A DNA stretch of 64,000 bases, taken from contig NZ_JADOEL010000013.1 in NCBI RefSeq assembly GCF_015645465.1, forward strand, positions 60,630 through 124,629, given 5' to 3'. Origin of the DNA: Herminiimonas contaminans (lineage in GTDB: Bacteria > Pseudomonadota > Gammaproteobacteria > Burkholderiales > Burkholderiaceae_D). This document shows, one piece after another, positions 15,994 through 23,504 of this stretch. The translations under genes and the position numbers were made by a program. The notes under the pieces are model-generated. The model did not search any database, was not told the DNA's origin, and was given only the letters and a program-made list of their open reading frames with translations. The stretch's first letter is position 1, and every line of letters starts with the position of its first letter.

Positions 15994-16593
15994 TTACGGC
16001 AAATAAAGGCAGAACAGCGCACCACCTTGCGGCAGGTTATGCAAGCGGGTGCGTCCTTCTCTGTCCCCATTCTTATGGGCAGCGGCGATGGCAGAGCATA
16101 AGGCCATACCCATGCCAGTTGATTGCTTTTCTTCTTCGGTGCCGAGACCCGGCCCGTCATCCTGCACGGTAAACACGGTTTCCTCAGCCACGGTTTTGCA
16201 GCCGACCACGATAGTTGATTTGGCGAAGCGCAAGGCATTTTGTAATGCCGCATCCAGCGCCAGTCCCATCAGGTTCTCATCGAAAAAAGCTATCGGCGGC
16301 ATGTCGTCGGTATCCAGCGTGATGCTGATCGCAGCTTTGCTGTGATTGCGCAACAAGCCTTTCAGGAAGTCTTCCGGATTGACCGCTTCTATACGTGGGT
16401 GCAAGCCTTGTTCCGACGCTTTGTATAAAGTGAGGAAGCCCACCATCTTGTCGCGCAAGTTCTGGCAGTGGTGGTGTGCTTCGGTGGCTTTGCCCTGATC
16501 CAGGTCTAGCGTCAGCGCGGAGAGTTCGCCTTCCAGTTCGCCCAGCGCATTCTTCAGGTCGTGCACGATGATGGCGGCCAGTTGCGGATCCAT
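15994..16593 (-). CDS. Soluble histidine kinase with minimal architecture
   Basis: 199 residues with no membrane segment and no sensor domain. The H-box is IIVHDLKNALGELEGEL with His11 as the phosphate site. The ATP-binding lid shows an N-box-like ALQNALRFAKS, a G1 box DDGPGLG and a G2 box GMGMALC. Only two bases separate it from the upstream response-regulator gene, so the two form an operon and surely a cognate pair. Input must come from a partner protein or through the regulator. The signal is unknown. Confidence 0.85.
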   Translation of the reverse strand: MDPQLAAIIVHDLKNALGELEGELSALTLDLDQGKATEAHHHCQNLRDKMVGFLTLYKASEQGLHPRIEAVNPEDFLKGLLRNHSKAAISITLDTDDMPPIAFFDENLMGLALDAALQNALRFAKSTIVVGCKTVAEETVFTVQDDGPGLGTEEEKQSTGMGMALCSAIAAAHKNGDREGRTRLHNLPQGGALFCLYLP

Positions 16594-16595
16594 AC

Positions 16596-18224
16596 TTATG
16601 CCTCCACGCTGGCTTTGACCAGGGTTTCACGCAGAAAGCGATACATCTTGGCGACGCGTTCGCTATTCGGCATCAGCACATCGAGCTGCGCCAGATAGGC
16701 GTTCACGCGTTCGACGTAGTTGCGATCCAGTCCTTTCTGGCTCATCCACAGCAAATGCAATTGCGCTGCGGCCAGCAGCACGCCGGTGTTTTCGGGTGTT
16801 GCGGTGAGTGCTTCTTCCAGCTTGGCCAGCGATTCATCGAATTGACCGGCACGCATTAATTGTGTTGCCTGCTCAACGATGAGTGCACCTTCGCTGATCG
16901 ATTCTTCGACGACTTTTTCTATCAGTGCTTCATTGCCGGTATCTTGCAGCACGCGGCGAGCGAAGGCGACCAGGCGGGTGTTTTCATGATCAGCCTTGAT
17001 GGCCTTGGCCACGATGCGTGCACCTTCTTCATCCAGCCCGACGCAAAATGCCGCTTTCGCCAGCGTCAATGTATGGATGTCGGCACGTATGCCATCGGCC
17101 AGTTCTTTGGCTGAAGCGAAAGCTGCTTGTGCCGAGTTCATATCACCAAGGCGAGCGAAGGCTTGTGCTGCTATCGTGGCTTGCCGTGCGGCGAAGTAGG
17201 GATCGTCCTGATGATCCTGCGCTGCTGCGCTGAGTACGGCGAGTGCATCCGCTGCTTCACCGATATCGACCTGCACCTGTGCCAGTGACAGCGCATCGGA
17301 AGCCTGGGCAGTGAGCGAGCCGCGCGTGTGCGTGAGTGCCTTGTTGAAGGCCTGCTTGGCCTGTTCCAGGTTGCCGACACGGTAGGCGGCATCGCCCATC
17401 AGGCGACTGCGTCGTGCGGAGGGGATGACTGCATAGGATTTATTGAAGGCGTCGAGCACTGCTTCTTCATTGCCCTGCGCTTCGGCGATCTGCGCCAGCA
17501 AATCATAGGCGCCGACGAATTGAACATTCGTTTCCAGTACTTCGTTGACCAGTTTCTTTGCCTGCTCCAGTTGACCCGCAGCCTGATCGCAGCGGGCAAG
17601 TCCCAGCCTGGCCCAGACCAGATCGTTGCGCAAAGTCAGCGCTTTGTTATAAGTCGCACGCGCCTGTTCGATATTGCCCAGTTCCAGCGCGGAGCTGCCC
17701 TTGATTTTAAGGATGTCGACTATCCACTTGGGTTCGGCCGCGAGTACGGTATCGCATTCGGCGATGGCACCTGCCAGGTCTTTCATTTGCAGGCGGTCGG
17801 TGATTGGTTTCAATGCCTGTTGGCGATCCAGCAGGCGTTCCAGGCGATCGGCGATTTTGCCACCGGTCAGTGGCTTCACCATATAAGCATCAGGCTGGAA
17901 TTCGGCAGCGCTGGCTACGCTGTCGTAACTGCTTTCAGCCGTCACCATGAAGAACATGGCAGTCGGCGACAGCAGCTTTTGCGAGCGCAGGTACTCCAGT
18001 ACTTGCTGACCGTTGGTTTCCTTGTTCAGGTTGTAGTCGCAGATGATGACGTCGTAGTTGGTATTGCGTATGCGTTTGATCGCATCATTCGGCGTAGCGG
18101 ACTGGTCAACTTGCTCGATACCGAGTTGGCCGAGCTGGGTGCGGATGTTTTGTCGCATCGTCTGCATATCGTCGACGACGAGTGCGCGCAGCCTGGCAAG
18201 ACGGGTATTGAGGATGGTGGCCAT
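16596..18224 (-). CDS. Response regulator with TPR-repeat output
   Basis: 542 residues. The receiver domain (about 10-130) has the acidic pair DD at 18-19, phospho-acceptor Asp63 (VIICDYNLN) and conserved Lys in MVKPLTG. The rest is about ten tetratricopeptide-like helix pairs (for example EPKWIVDILKIKGSSALELGNIEQARATYNKAL) and no DNA-binding or enzyme domain. Output is therefore by protein-protein contact. It is first gene of the operon with the small kinase. Its pathway is unknown. A separate start upstream is not supported. Confidence 0.88.
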   Translation of the reverse strand: MATILNTRLARLRALVVDDMQTMRQNIRTQLGQLGIEQVDQSATPNDAIKRIRNTNYDVIICDYNLNKETNGQQVLEYLRSQKLLSPTAMFFMVTAESSYDSVASAAEFQPDAYMVKPLTGGKIADRLERLLDRQQALKPITDRLQMKDLAGAIAECDTVLAAEPKWIVDILKIKGSSALELGNIEQARATYNKALTLRNDLVWARLGLARCDQAAGQLEQAKKLVNEVLETNVQFVGAYDLLAQIAEAQGNEEAVLDAFNKSYAVIPSARRSRLMGDAAYRVGNLEQAKQAFNKALTHTRGSLTAQASDALSLAQVQVDIGEAADALAVLSAAAQDHQDDPYFAARQATIAAQAFARLGDMNSAQAAFASAKELADGIRADIHTLTLAKAAFCVGLDEEGARIVAKAIKADHENTRLVAFARRVLQDTGNEALIEKVVEESISEGALIVEQATQLMRAGQFDESLAKLEEALTATPENTGVLLAAAQLHLLWMSQKGLDRNYVERVNAYLAQLDVLMPNSERVAKMYRFLRETLVKASVEA

Positions 18225-18323
18225 TGTGGGGCATGGAATTGGGATACCCCATCATACGGCTATGTGTGCGTGCTTGCCATTAAAAAATGTTTTCTATGCA
18301 AGTGTTTGCAACGCCCACACGGA

Positions 18324-19085
18324 TTAAACCGGTAATGCTGCGCGATGCCGTGCTGCGGTTGCTGCCAGCGCGGAGTGTGCAATGGTGTAGGACGGCATTT
18401 CGAATACCGGCGAGCTCAGGGAACGGGCGACGCGTGGGCGCTGGATGACGGCTGGTACCGCCAGCGGCAGGACGATAGGTTTGCAGTGCACCGGGCCGCG
18501 ACGCTTGATGATTTCTACCGACATGCGGCCATCAGTAGCAGCTTGGCACAGCATGCGCAAAGGAGCTGGCGAAGACTGGTTTTGTGCGTCCAGCGGACGG
18601 AATACGAAAGTCAGGCCATCGTTGGCCGCGGCCATCAGTTGCAGGCGACGCAGATGATCGGGACGGGCTTCCGGCAGCCAGCACAGCAGGGCGCCGAAAT
18701 GTACGTTTTTGACTGCTTGTTCGACCGCCCAGATGCGGTCCATGGGCTTGTCGGCTTCGATCAGGATCAGGTGGTTTTTATCCAGGCCGAGGTCAGACAG
18801 GGCGGCGGAAATATGCGCCGGTGCCAGCAAAATCACGGTTTTGCCTTCTTGGGTCAGGCGCGTCAGGGTTGGAGCCAGCAGGCGCAGTTCGCCGATATCA
18901 GGTTGCGCCAGCAGCAATTCGATCAGTACCGAAGCAGGCCAGCCACCATTCGGCAATTCCAGGTCCAGCGCGCGATAAGCGGACGGCTGCGGGTGCGCAC
19001 GAGCGGCTTGCGCGGCTTCTGCGGACCATGCGGATTCTGGGAAGGAAGCTGCTGGGAAAGTGAAATTGCTTGCGACTGCGGCCAT
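18324..19085 (-). CDS. imuA: SOS translesion-synthesis protein ImuA
   Basis: A 253-residue RecA/SulA-like protein. ImuA normally works with ImuB and DnaE2 in error-prone repair. Recognisable segments are LDLELPNGGWPASVLIELLL (about 41-60), ELRLLAPTLTRLTQEGKTVILLAPAH and WAVEQAVKNVHFGALLCWLPEA. The ribosome site GGAGG is four bases before the ATG, with a canonical LexA box 60 bases upstream of the start. Neither imuB nor dnaE2 follows: the next gene on the strand is the TPR response regulator. It is either an orphan or the cassette is split. Confidence 0.82.
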   Translation of the reverse strand: MAAVASNFTFPAASFPESAWSAEAAQAARAHPQPSAYRALDLELPNGGWPASVLIELLLAQPDIGELRLLAPTLTRLTQEGKTVILLAPAHISAALSDLGLDKNHLILIEADKPMDRIWAVEQAVKNVHFGALLCWLPEARPDHLRRLQLMAAANDGLTFVFRPLDAQNQSSPAPLRMLCQAATDGRMSVEIIKRRGPVHCKPIVLPLAVPAVIQRPRVARSLSSPVFEMPSYTIAHSALAATAARHRAALPV

Positions 19086-19144
19086 AAAACCTCCAAATGC
19101 TGTTTGGGATAACGCACCCGATGAACAGGTGAGTTAGCAATATA

Positions 19145-19160
19145 CTGTATAAACATACAG
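19145..19160. promoter_or_regulatory. LexA (SOS) box upstream of imuA
   Basis: CTGTATAAACATACAG fits the CTG-N10-CAG LexA consensus. The symmetry extends to 24 bp (19141-19164) apart from the central four bases. It lies 60 bases before the imuA start. Confidence 0.9.
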
Positions 19161-19234
19161 TATAAAAGGTTTTTTTATAAAAATTTGCTGACAGTCGTTT
19201 TATACGGCTTTCATGCTTTTCTGGCCTTGATCTA

Positions 19235-19897
19235 TTACTTGCTGCCTTCCACCAGCGTCATTTTCCGGCGTAAACGCAGGGCTTCAGCCATATCCCCGGC
19301 TTGTTCTGCGCGCATGGCCTGTACTCCCAGCCAGGCCAGCAAAGGCCGTCGCCAGCCCTGTGCCGATGCGGTTTCTACCGCCGCGCTAATGACTGCGGGA
19401 GACGCGCGCTTGCCTTGCAAGAGGACGCCAGCGGCAACGAGGCGGGATAGCGGATCTTCGATGCTGAGCATGGCACTGGCAGCGGCATTGTCCGAGCTGG
19501 CTCCGGCTACCGCCCGGTGCTGGGCCGGGAGTTGCGCGATCTCTGAGGACTGGACTTTGCCAGCCAGGTAGTTGGCATAGGCGACTTCGGCGGCGGGTGC
19601 ATCCAGGCGCAGTTTTTCAAATCCGGTGCAGTCATCCAGTACCAGACTCGCGACCTGGGCGGCGCAGCGTGTGAGCTCCACGCGTGCCAGCAAGTCTATG
19701 CGCCCGGTACGGGTGACTTCATTGCGGGCATACAGGAATTCCTGATCGGCGACGCGGGTATTGCCGGTGAGGTAGGCATTGCTGGCGCGCTCGGTCGCAT
19801 CCTTGGCGTTGACTTGCCAGTCAGGGACAGGCTTGCCCGCGCATGCGGCTAACAGCAGGGTAGCGAATAGAACAGGGGCGAGACGGATAGTCTTCAT
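19235..19897 (-). CDS. Lipoprotein of the MlaD/MlaE-type operon
   Basis: About 220 residues starting MKTIRLAPVLFATLLLAACAGK, a lipoprotein signal (lipobox LAAC, Cys about 19). ATG 19897 is chosen because it overlaps the MlaD stop (ATGA), leaving the upstream in-frame Met unnecessary. The mature part is helical and Ala-rich (DATERASNAYLTGNTRVADQEFLYARNEV). It is probably anchored in the outer membrane as an accessory of the lipid-transport system, though it does not look like the usual PqiC/ABC-auxiliary fold. The exact family is not recognised. Confidence 0.72.
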   Translation of the reverse strand: MKTIRLAPVLFATLLLAACAGKPVPDWQVNAKDATERASNAYLTGNTRVADQEFLYARNEVTRTGRIDLLARVELTRCAAQVASLVLDDCTGFEKLRLDAPAAEVAYANYLAGKVQSSEIAQLPAQHRAVAGASSDNAAASAMLSIEDPLSRLVAAGVLLQGKRASPAVISAAVETASAQGWRRPLLAWLGVQAMRAEQAGDMAEALRLRRKMTLVEGSK

Positions 19898-20877
19898 GGC
19901 AGGTTCAACTCCGTATCGCGGGCAAATGGCCATTTGCGGTTGATTTCATTCACCAACTGTTCGACTTTGCGCAGGCTGCGGTCCACATCGGCGCGCAGTG
20001 AGCCGAGGTCGCCGCTGGCGGCTTTGGCATTGCCGCTGATGACTTGTGCGTCGGCCAGCACGGTGTCGATTTTCTTCAGACTGTTGCGCGCTTCGCCCAG
20101 CATGGCGTTGAGTTGGACGATGGTGGCCTGGCTATCGCCATCCTTGCCGAAGACTTGCTTGTCGGTTTTCACCAGCAAGCCGTCGACTTTGGCCAGTACA
20201 TCGTTGGCGCGATCCAGTGTTTGCAGGATTTTTTGTGCATCTTTGTTGCTGCCTACCAGCGCACCCAAAGCGCCATGCTTGCCATTCAGTTTGTCGGTCA
20301 GGCCTTGCAGATTGGTCAGGCTGGCATTCAGCGCGGATTCGGCCGAGGTCAGGTTGTTGACGTTGTCGATTAATTGCTTGGCTGCAGATACCAGCAGTGG
20401 TATCTCTGCTGCGACGTCGCCGACCAGCAAGGTGCGCTCGGCACCGGCTTCCAGCGGCGGATCAGCGGGGACGCCGGTAAAGGCACGGATACGCGGGCTG
20501 CCGACGATGCCGCGCTCCATCGTGAAGATGCTGGAGTTACGCAACCAGTGCGCATCCTTTTTGGCGATTGCGACCAGGATGCGCGCCTTGCCATCCTTGC
20601 CCAGTTCGATGCGATTGATACGACCTATCGGGAAACCGGAGAAAGTCAGGTCCATGCCGACGCTGACGCCGTCCGAGTCATCCGCCAGCAATACCAGCTC
20701 CTGCGTAGCTTCGAATGCACCGCGTGCATACATCAGATAGGCGACCGAGCCCGCGATCAGGGCGACCAGGAAGATCAGCAGGATGGCGGCCTTGAATTCA
20801 AGGTTGTGCGGCACCACCGCGCGTAGTTGCGCGTTTGGTGAGGCTGGATTAGGTGTCTGTTCTGGTGGTACTTGCAT
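19894..20877 (-). CDS. MlaD-family (MCE domain) substrate-binding protein
   Basis: 327 residues anchored by one N-terminal membrane helix (FKAAILLIFLVALIAGSVAYLMY, about 28-50). An MCE domain follows (about 58-135, DDSDGVSVGMDLTFSGFPIGRINRIEL), then a long alpha-helical C-terminal part with heptad-like character. MCE proteins form periplasmic rings or tubes that pass lipids between membranes. It overlaps the lipoprotein gene by four bases and lies 27 bases after the permease gene. The operon order permease, MCE, lipoprotein is typical, except that the ATPase is missing. Confidence 0.87.
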   Translation of the reverse strand: MQVPPEQTPNPASPNAQLRAVVPHNLEFKAAILLIFLVALIAGSVAYLMYARGAFEATQELVLLADDSDGVSVGMDLTFSGFPIGRINRIELGKDGKARILVAIAKKDAHWLRNSSIFTMERGIVGSPRIRAFTGVPADPPLEAGAERTLLVGDVAAEIPLLVSAAKQLIDNVNNLTSAESALNASLTNLQGLTDKLNGKHGALGALVGSNKDAQKILQTLDRANDVLAKVDGLLVKTDKQVFGKDGDSQATIVQLNAMLGEARNSLKKIDTVLADAQVISGNAKAASGDLGSLRADVDRSLRKVEQLVNEINRKWPFARDTELNLP

Positions 20878-20904
20878 GGCAATCAGGCGCAGCCTTTATC
20901 AGGG

Positions 20905-21720
20905 TTAGAAATAATTGCCCATCAGGGAAGCAATCTGAATCAAGAGGATAACGAAGAATAGCCTGACCATGGCAGCCAGTTCGCTGGCGGCCTTGAGACG
21001 GCTGGCGAGTGGTTCCCGCGGATTATCGTATAGCGATGAAGCCATGGGAATCAACGATACAGCAAGACTGAAGAATAAAGTCTTGAGCAGGAAAATCATC
21101 GAGACCGAGGGATTGAAGATTTGTCCGACCACGCGGGTGTAATCCGCCAGAGCCCATTGCGTGAAACCGTAGATCGACAGATAGGTCAGGATCAGCGCCA
21201 GTATGCAGCTGACAGCGGCCAGCATCCAGACCGAGAAGATACCGGCGATAGCCCGCGGGAAGAATTCAGCGCGTATCGGATCCACGCCTTGCTGGCGCAT
21301 CGCCAGCAGGTCACCGCGCCTGCGCATTTCCGCCAGCTCCACGCCATCCGGTAAAGTACGGCGCAATGCGACGAAGAGGGCGGCGGTCAGCGGGATCAGT
21401 TCCAGCACTAGCATGCGCACCACCATATCCAGTGCGTATTTGGAGAGGCCGTAACTCAGCGCGGTAACCATCACGATGCGGATCAGGATCACGCTGATCA
21501 GTGATGACAGCAGTGAAAACCAAATTAGATTGGTCGTGGTGCCAAGCACCAGCTGGTGCGCAATCGCATAGCGATGCTCACGCTTATAAGTGGTGGGAGA
21601 GAAGGTCAGCGACAGCACAATGACGCCGAACAGCATTATGCGCCAGCCACCCAGCAGCCAGCTGAAGGCTGCGCCACCGGTACGTACTACGGATTGCGGG
21701 ACGGGTACTTTTACGCTCAT
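20905..21720 (-). CDS. MlaE-family ABC permease
   Basis: About 271 residues starting MSVKVPVPQSVVRTGGAAFS at 21720; the longer in-frame reading to 21813 is not supported by a ribosome site. The MlaE core is visible: long helices around LVLELIPLTAALFVALRRTLPDGVELAEMRRRGD, then ALRQQGVDPIRAEFFPRAIAG-like coupling sequence and a hydrophobic C-terminal half. It serves as membrane part of a lipid-transport ABC system with the MCE protein downstream. No ATPase gene is present upstream: the next gene is on the other strand. Confidence 0.85.
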   Translation of the reverse strand: MSVKVPVPQSVVRTGGAAFSWLLGGWRIMLFGVIVLSLTFSPTTYKREHRYAIAHQLVLGTTTNLIWFSLLSSLISVILIRIVMVTALSYGLSKYALDMVVRMLVLELIPLTAALFVALRRTLPDGVELAEMRRRGDLLAMRQQGVDPIRAEFFPRAIAGIFSVWMLAAVSCILALILTYLSIYGFTQWALADYTRVVGQIFNPSVSMIFLLKTLFFSLAVSLIPMASSLYDNPREPLASRLKAASELAAMVRLFFVILLIQIASLMGNYF

Positions 21721-21857
21721 GCGAATATGGTAGCAGTGAATTGCCTGCATATCTTGATCTATAGTCATACACCAGCAGAAAGGATGCATAGTAGTCTTGT
21801 ATCCGGCACGCAATGCCGTAAGCTTGCATCTTGTGATCCACAGACAAATAAACTTAT

Positions 21858-22613
21858 ATGGATTTCTTCAAGCCGGAACGTATCGCCCAGCTCAAAGCCA
21901 TGTCACACGGCGGCAAGCCCTTTGTCTTTGATGATGGCGATATACGTACGCTGCAATTTGATGAACGGATAGTGCAGAGCGCGATGCGTTTGTCCGCGCC
22001 GGATGAGCTATTGATCCCTTACACGCAGGCGATGACGGGTTTCCTGCTGTTTAATCCTGTGCCTGCACATATCCTGCTGATAGGTCTCGGCGGTGGTTCA
22101 CTGCTCAAGTACTGCTACCGGCATTTGCCAGCGACCCGGCTCACCGTTCTCGAGATAGACGCTGACGTGATCGCCTTGCGTGAGCAATTCATGATTCCTG
22201 CGGATGATGAACGACTGCAAGTCGTGCATGCGGATGCGCGCAGCTATTTGCGCCAGATGGCGGACGCAAGTGTGGATGTGATTTTGCTTGATGGCTTCGA
22301 TGCTGAAGGTGCGGTAGCAGAATTGAATAGCCATGCTTTCTTCGATGACTGTCGTCGCGTGCTGCGCGATGGTGGTGTCTTGCTGATGAATATGGCCGAC
22401 GATATGAACACGGCGACGCTCGCATTGACCGCTGGTCAGTCGCTGTTCACGCTGGGTCGCCTGTGGTGGCTAAAGACGGTGGACGGCAATAGTCACCTGG
22501 CTGTGATGTTGAAAGTGGCTGACACGGTGCCAGATGCAGATTTGCGCGACACCATGATGCGTATGTGCCGACAATTTTCGCTGGAACTGATTTATCCGCG
22601 CCACCTGTTGTGA
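21858..22613 (+). CDS. Spermidine-synthase-like SAM-dependent methyltransferase/aminopropyltransferase fold
   Basis: 251 residues with the Rossmann SAM/dcSAM fold: LLIGLGGGSLLKYCYRHLP (about 74-92), TVLEIDADVIALREQF, VVHADARSYLRQ and DVILLDGFDAEG. This resembles the SpeE-like proteins of unknown substrate found in many betaproteobacteria. It lacks the full gatekeeper set needed to call it a true spermidine synthase. It starts 137 bases from the divergent permease gene and ends just before a bidirectional terminator. Function beyond the fold is unresolved. Confidence 0.78.
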   Translation: MDFFKPERIAQLKAMSHGGKPFVFDDGDIRTLQFDERIVQSAMRLSAPDELLIPYTQAMTGFLLFNPVPAHILLIGLGGGSLLKYCYRHLPATRLTVLEIDADVIALREQFMIPADDERLQVVHADARSYLRQMADASVDVILLDGFDAEGAVAELNSHAFFDDCRRVLRDGGVLLMNMADDMNTATLALTAGQSLFTLGRLWWLKTVDGNSHLAVMLKVADTVPDADLRDTMMRMCRQFSLELIYPRHLL

Positions 22614-22624
22614 GGAATGCGCGC

Positions 22625-22662
22625 AAAAAAATCGGCATTTGAAAATAATGCCGGTAATTTTT
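22625..22662. terminator. Bidirectional terminator
   Basis: A CGGCATT/AATGCCG stem (22633-22639, 22647-22653) is flanked by A7 on one side and TTTTT on the other. It lies between converging genes. Confidence 0.75.
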
Positions 22663-22677
22663 ACAAAGCTACACGCT

Positions 22678-23115
22678 TCAGCATTCGAGATTGATTAAAG
22701 CGAGCCCGCTTTCCGGATCAAAGCTGCGTTTCAGATAGCCAGGTGCTTCGGTCAATACTACTTCGAGTGTGGGACGCACATAGGCTTCCAGCAAATGTCC
22801 GCCGTGTGCGCTGCCATCACGTTTGCCGACGACCACATGCGCATGTATCTTCGCCTCGCCATCCTGCAGTGCGATATCACCTATCAGTGACAGCACTTCA
22901 ACCTGCTCATTGACAGGGATTTTTTCATAGTCCTTCTGGCTCCAGTCGAAATAGCCCAGAGTCGCGCTGCTAAACGCTCCTATCGCCGTGAAGCGGCTGG
23001 CATTCAGATTATTTTCCCGGGCGAAGCGCTGGATTTGTGACACGACTTCTTCACCGGTTTCGAGTATTAGTACATAAGTCTTTTCCGGGGCGTCGTTAAT
23101 GATTTTGCTTTGCAT
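22678..23115 (-). CDS. PPC (DUF296) domain protein
   Basis: 145 residues covering a single PPC/DUF296 domain, as found in plant AT-hook proteins and stand-alone in bacteria. The conserved metal-site segment is KIHAHVVVGKRDGSAHGGHL (about 89-108), followed by RPTLEVVLTEAP. There is no AT-hook, so DNA binding is not implied. Bacterial members form trimers and their job is unknown. The start at 23115 yields MQSKIINDAPEKTYVLILETGEE. It is monocistronic. Confidence 0.87.
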   Translation of the reverse strand: MQSKIINDAPEKTYVLILETGEEVVSQIQRFARENNLNASRFTAIGAFSSATLGYFDWSQKDYEKIPVNEQVEVLSLIGDIALQDGEAKIHAHVVVGKRDGSAHGGHLLEAYVRPTLEVVLTEAPGYLKRSFDPESGLALINLEC

Positions 23116-23345
23116 GTTAAGCTAACCTCACATTGTTTTTGATCCTGTTTGTCAACAGCTGTACAGTTTCAGTTCCCTCGCACCAGCAAGCTGCAATTTG
23201 AGACGTCTCTTCGGCACCTGCCTGTCATCTGCTTAGTGCACATCTCTGAAATAGTTGGGAACTCTTGTTTGTTCTACATCTCCAACTGAGCAAAATACGG
23301 ACCACCATGTCAATCTAAAAACCGCCTTAGCGGGGAGGAAGAAAT

Positions 23346-23504
23346 ATGGTCAGTACTACCTGCACGCATGCTCGTACCTTATGCGGGACGCACGTTATCC
23401 CTACGCAGCGTTTCATCTGTAAACAGCCTGGTTGGTACCAGGTCAAGTCTCTAAATATCAGCCCGAGTTTTTCCTGCAAGCAAAGCGAGGTTCGCTTTGC
23501 TTAA
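23346..23504 (+). CDS. Possible 52-codon leader ORF coupled to the glucan synthase gene
   Basis: In the 380-base region before the giant gene, GGGGAGGAAG sits 5 bases before an ATG that opens a 52-codon frame (MVSTTCTHARTLCGTHVIPT...SEVRFA). Its stop overlaps the TTG start of the downstream gene by 8 bases. The downstream gene itself has only a weak ribosome site, so translation may be handed over from this ORF. The peptide has four cysteines but no recognised family. The rest of the gap (23116-23345) shows no gene. Confidence 0.45.
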   Translation: MVSTTCTHARTLCGTHVIPTQRFICKQPGWYQVKSLNISPSFSCKQSEVRFA

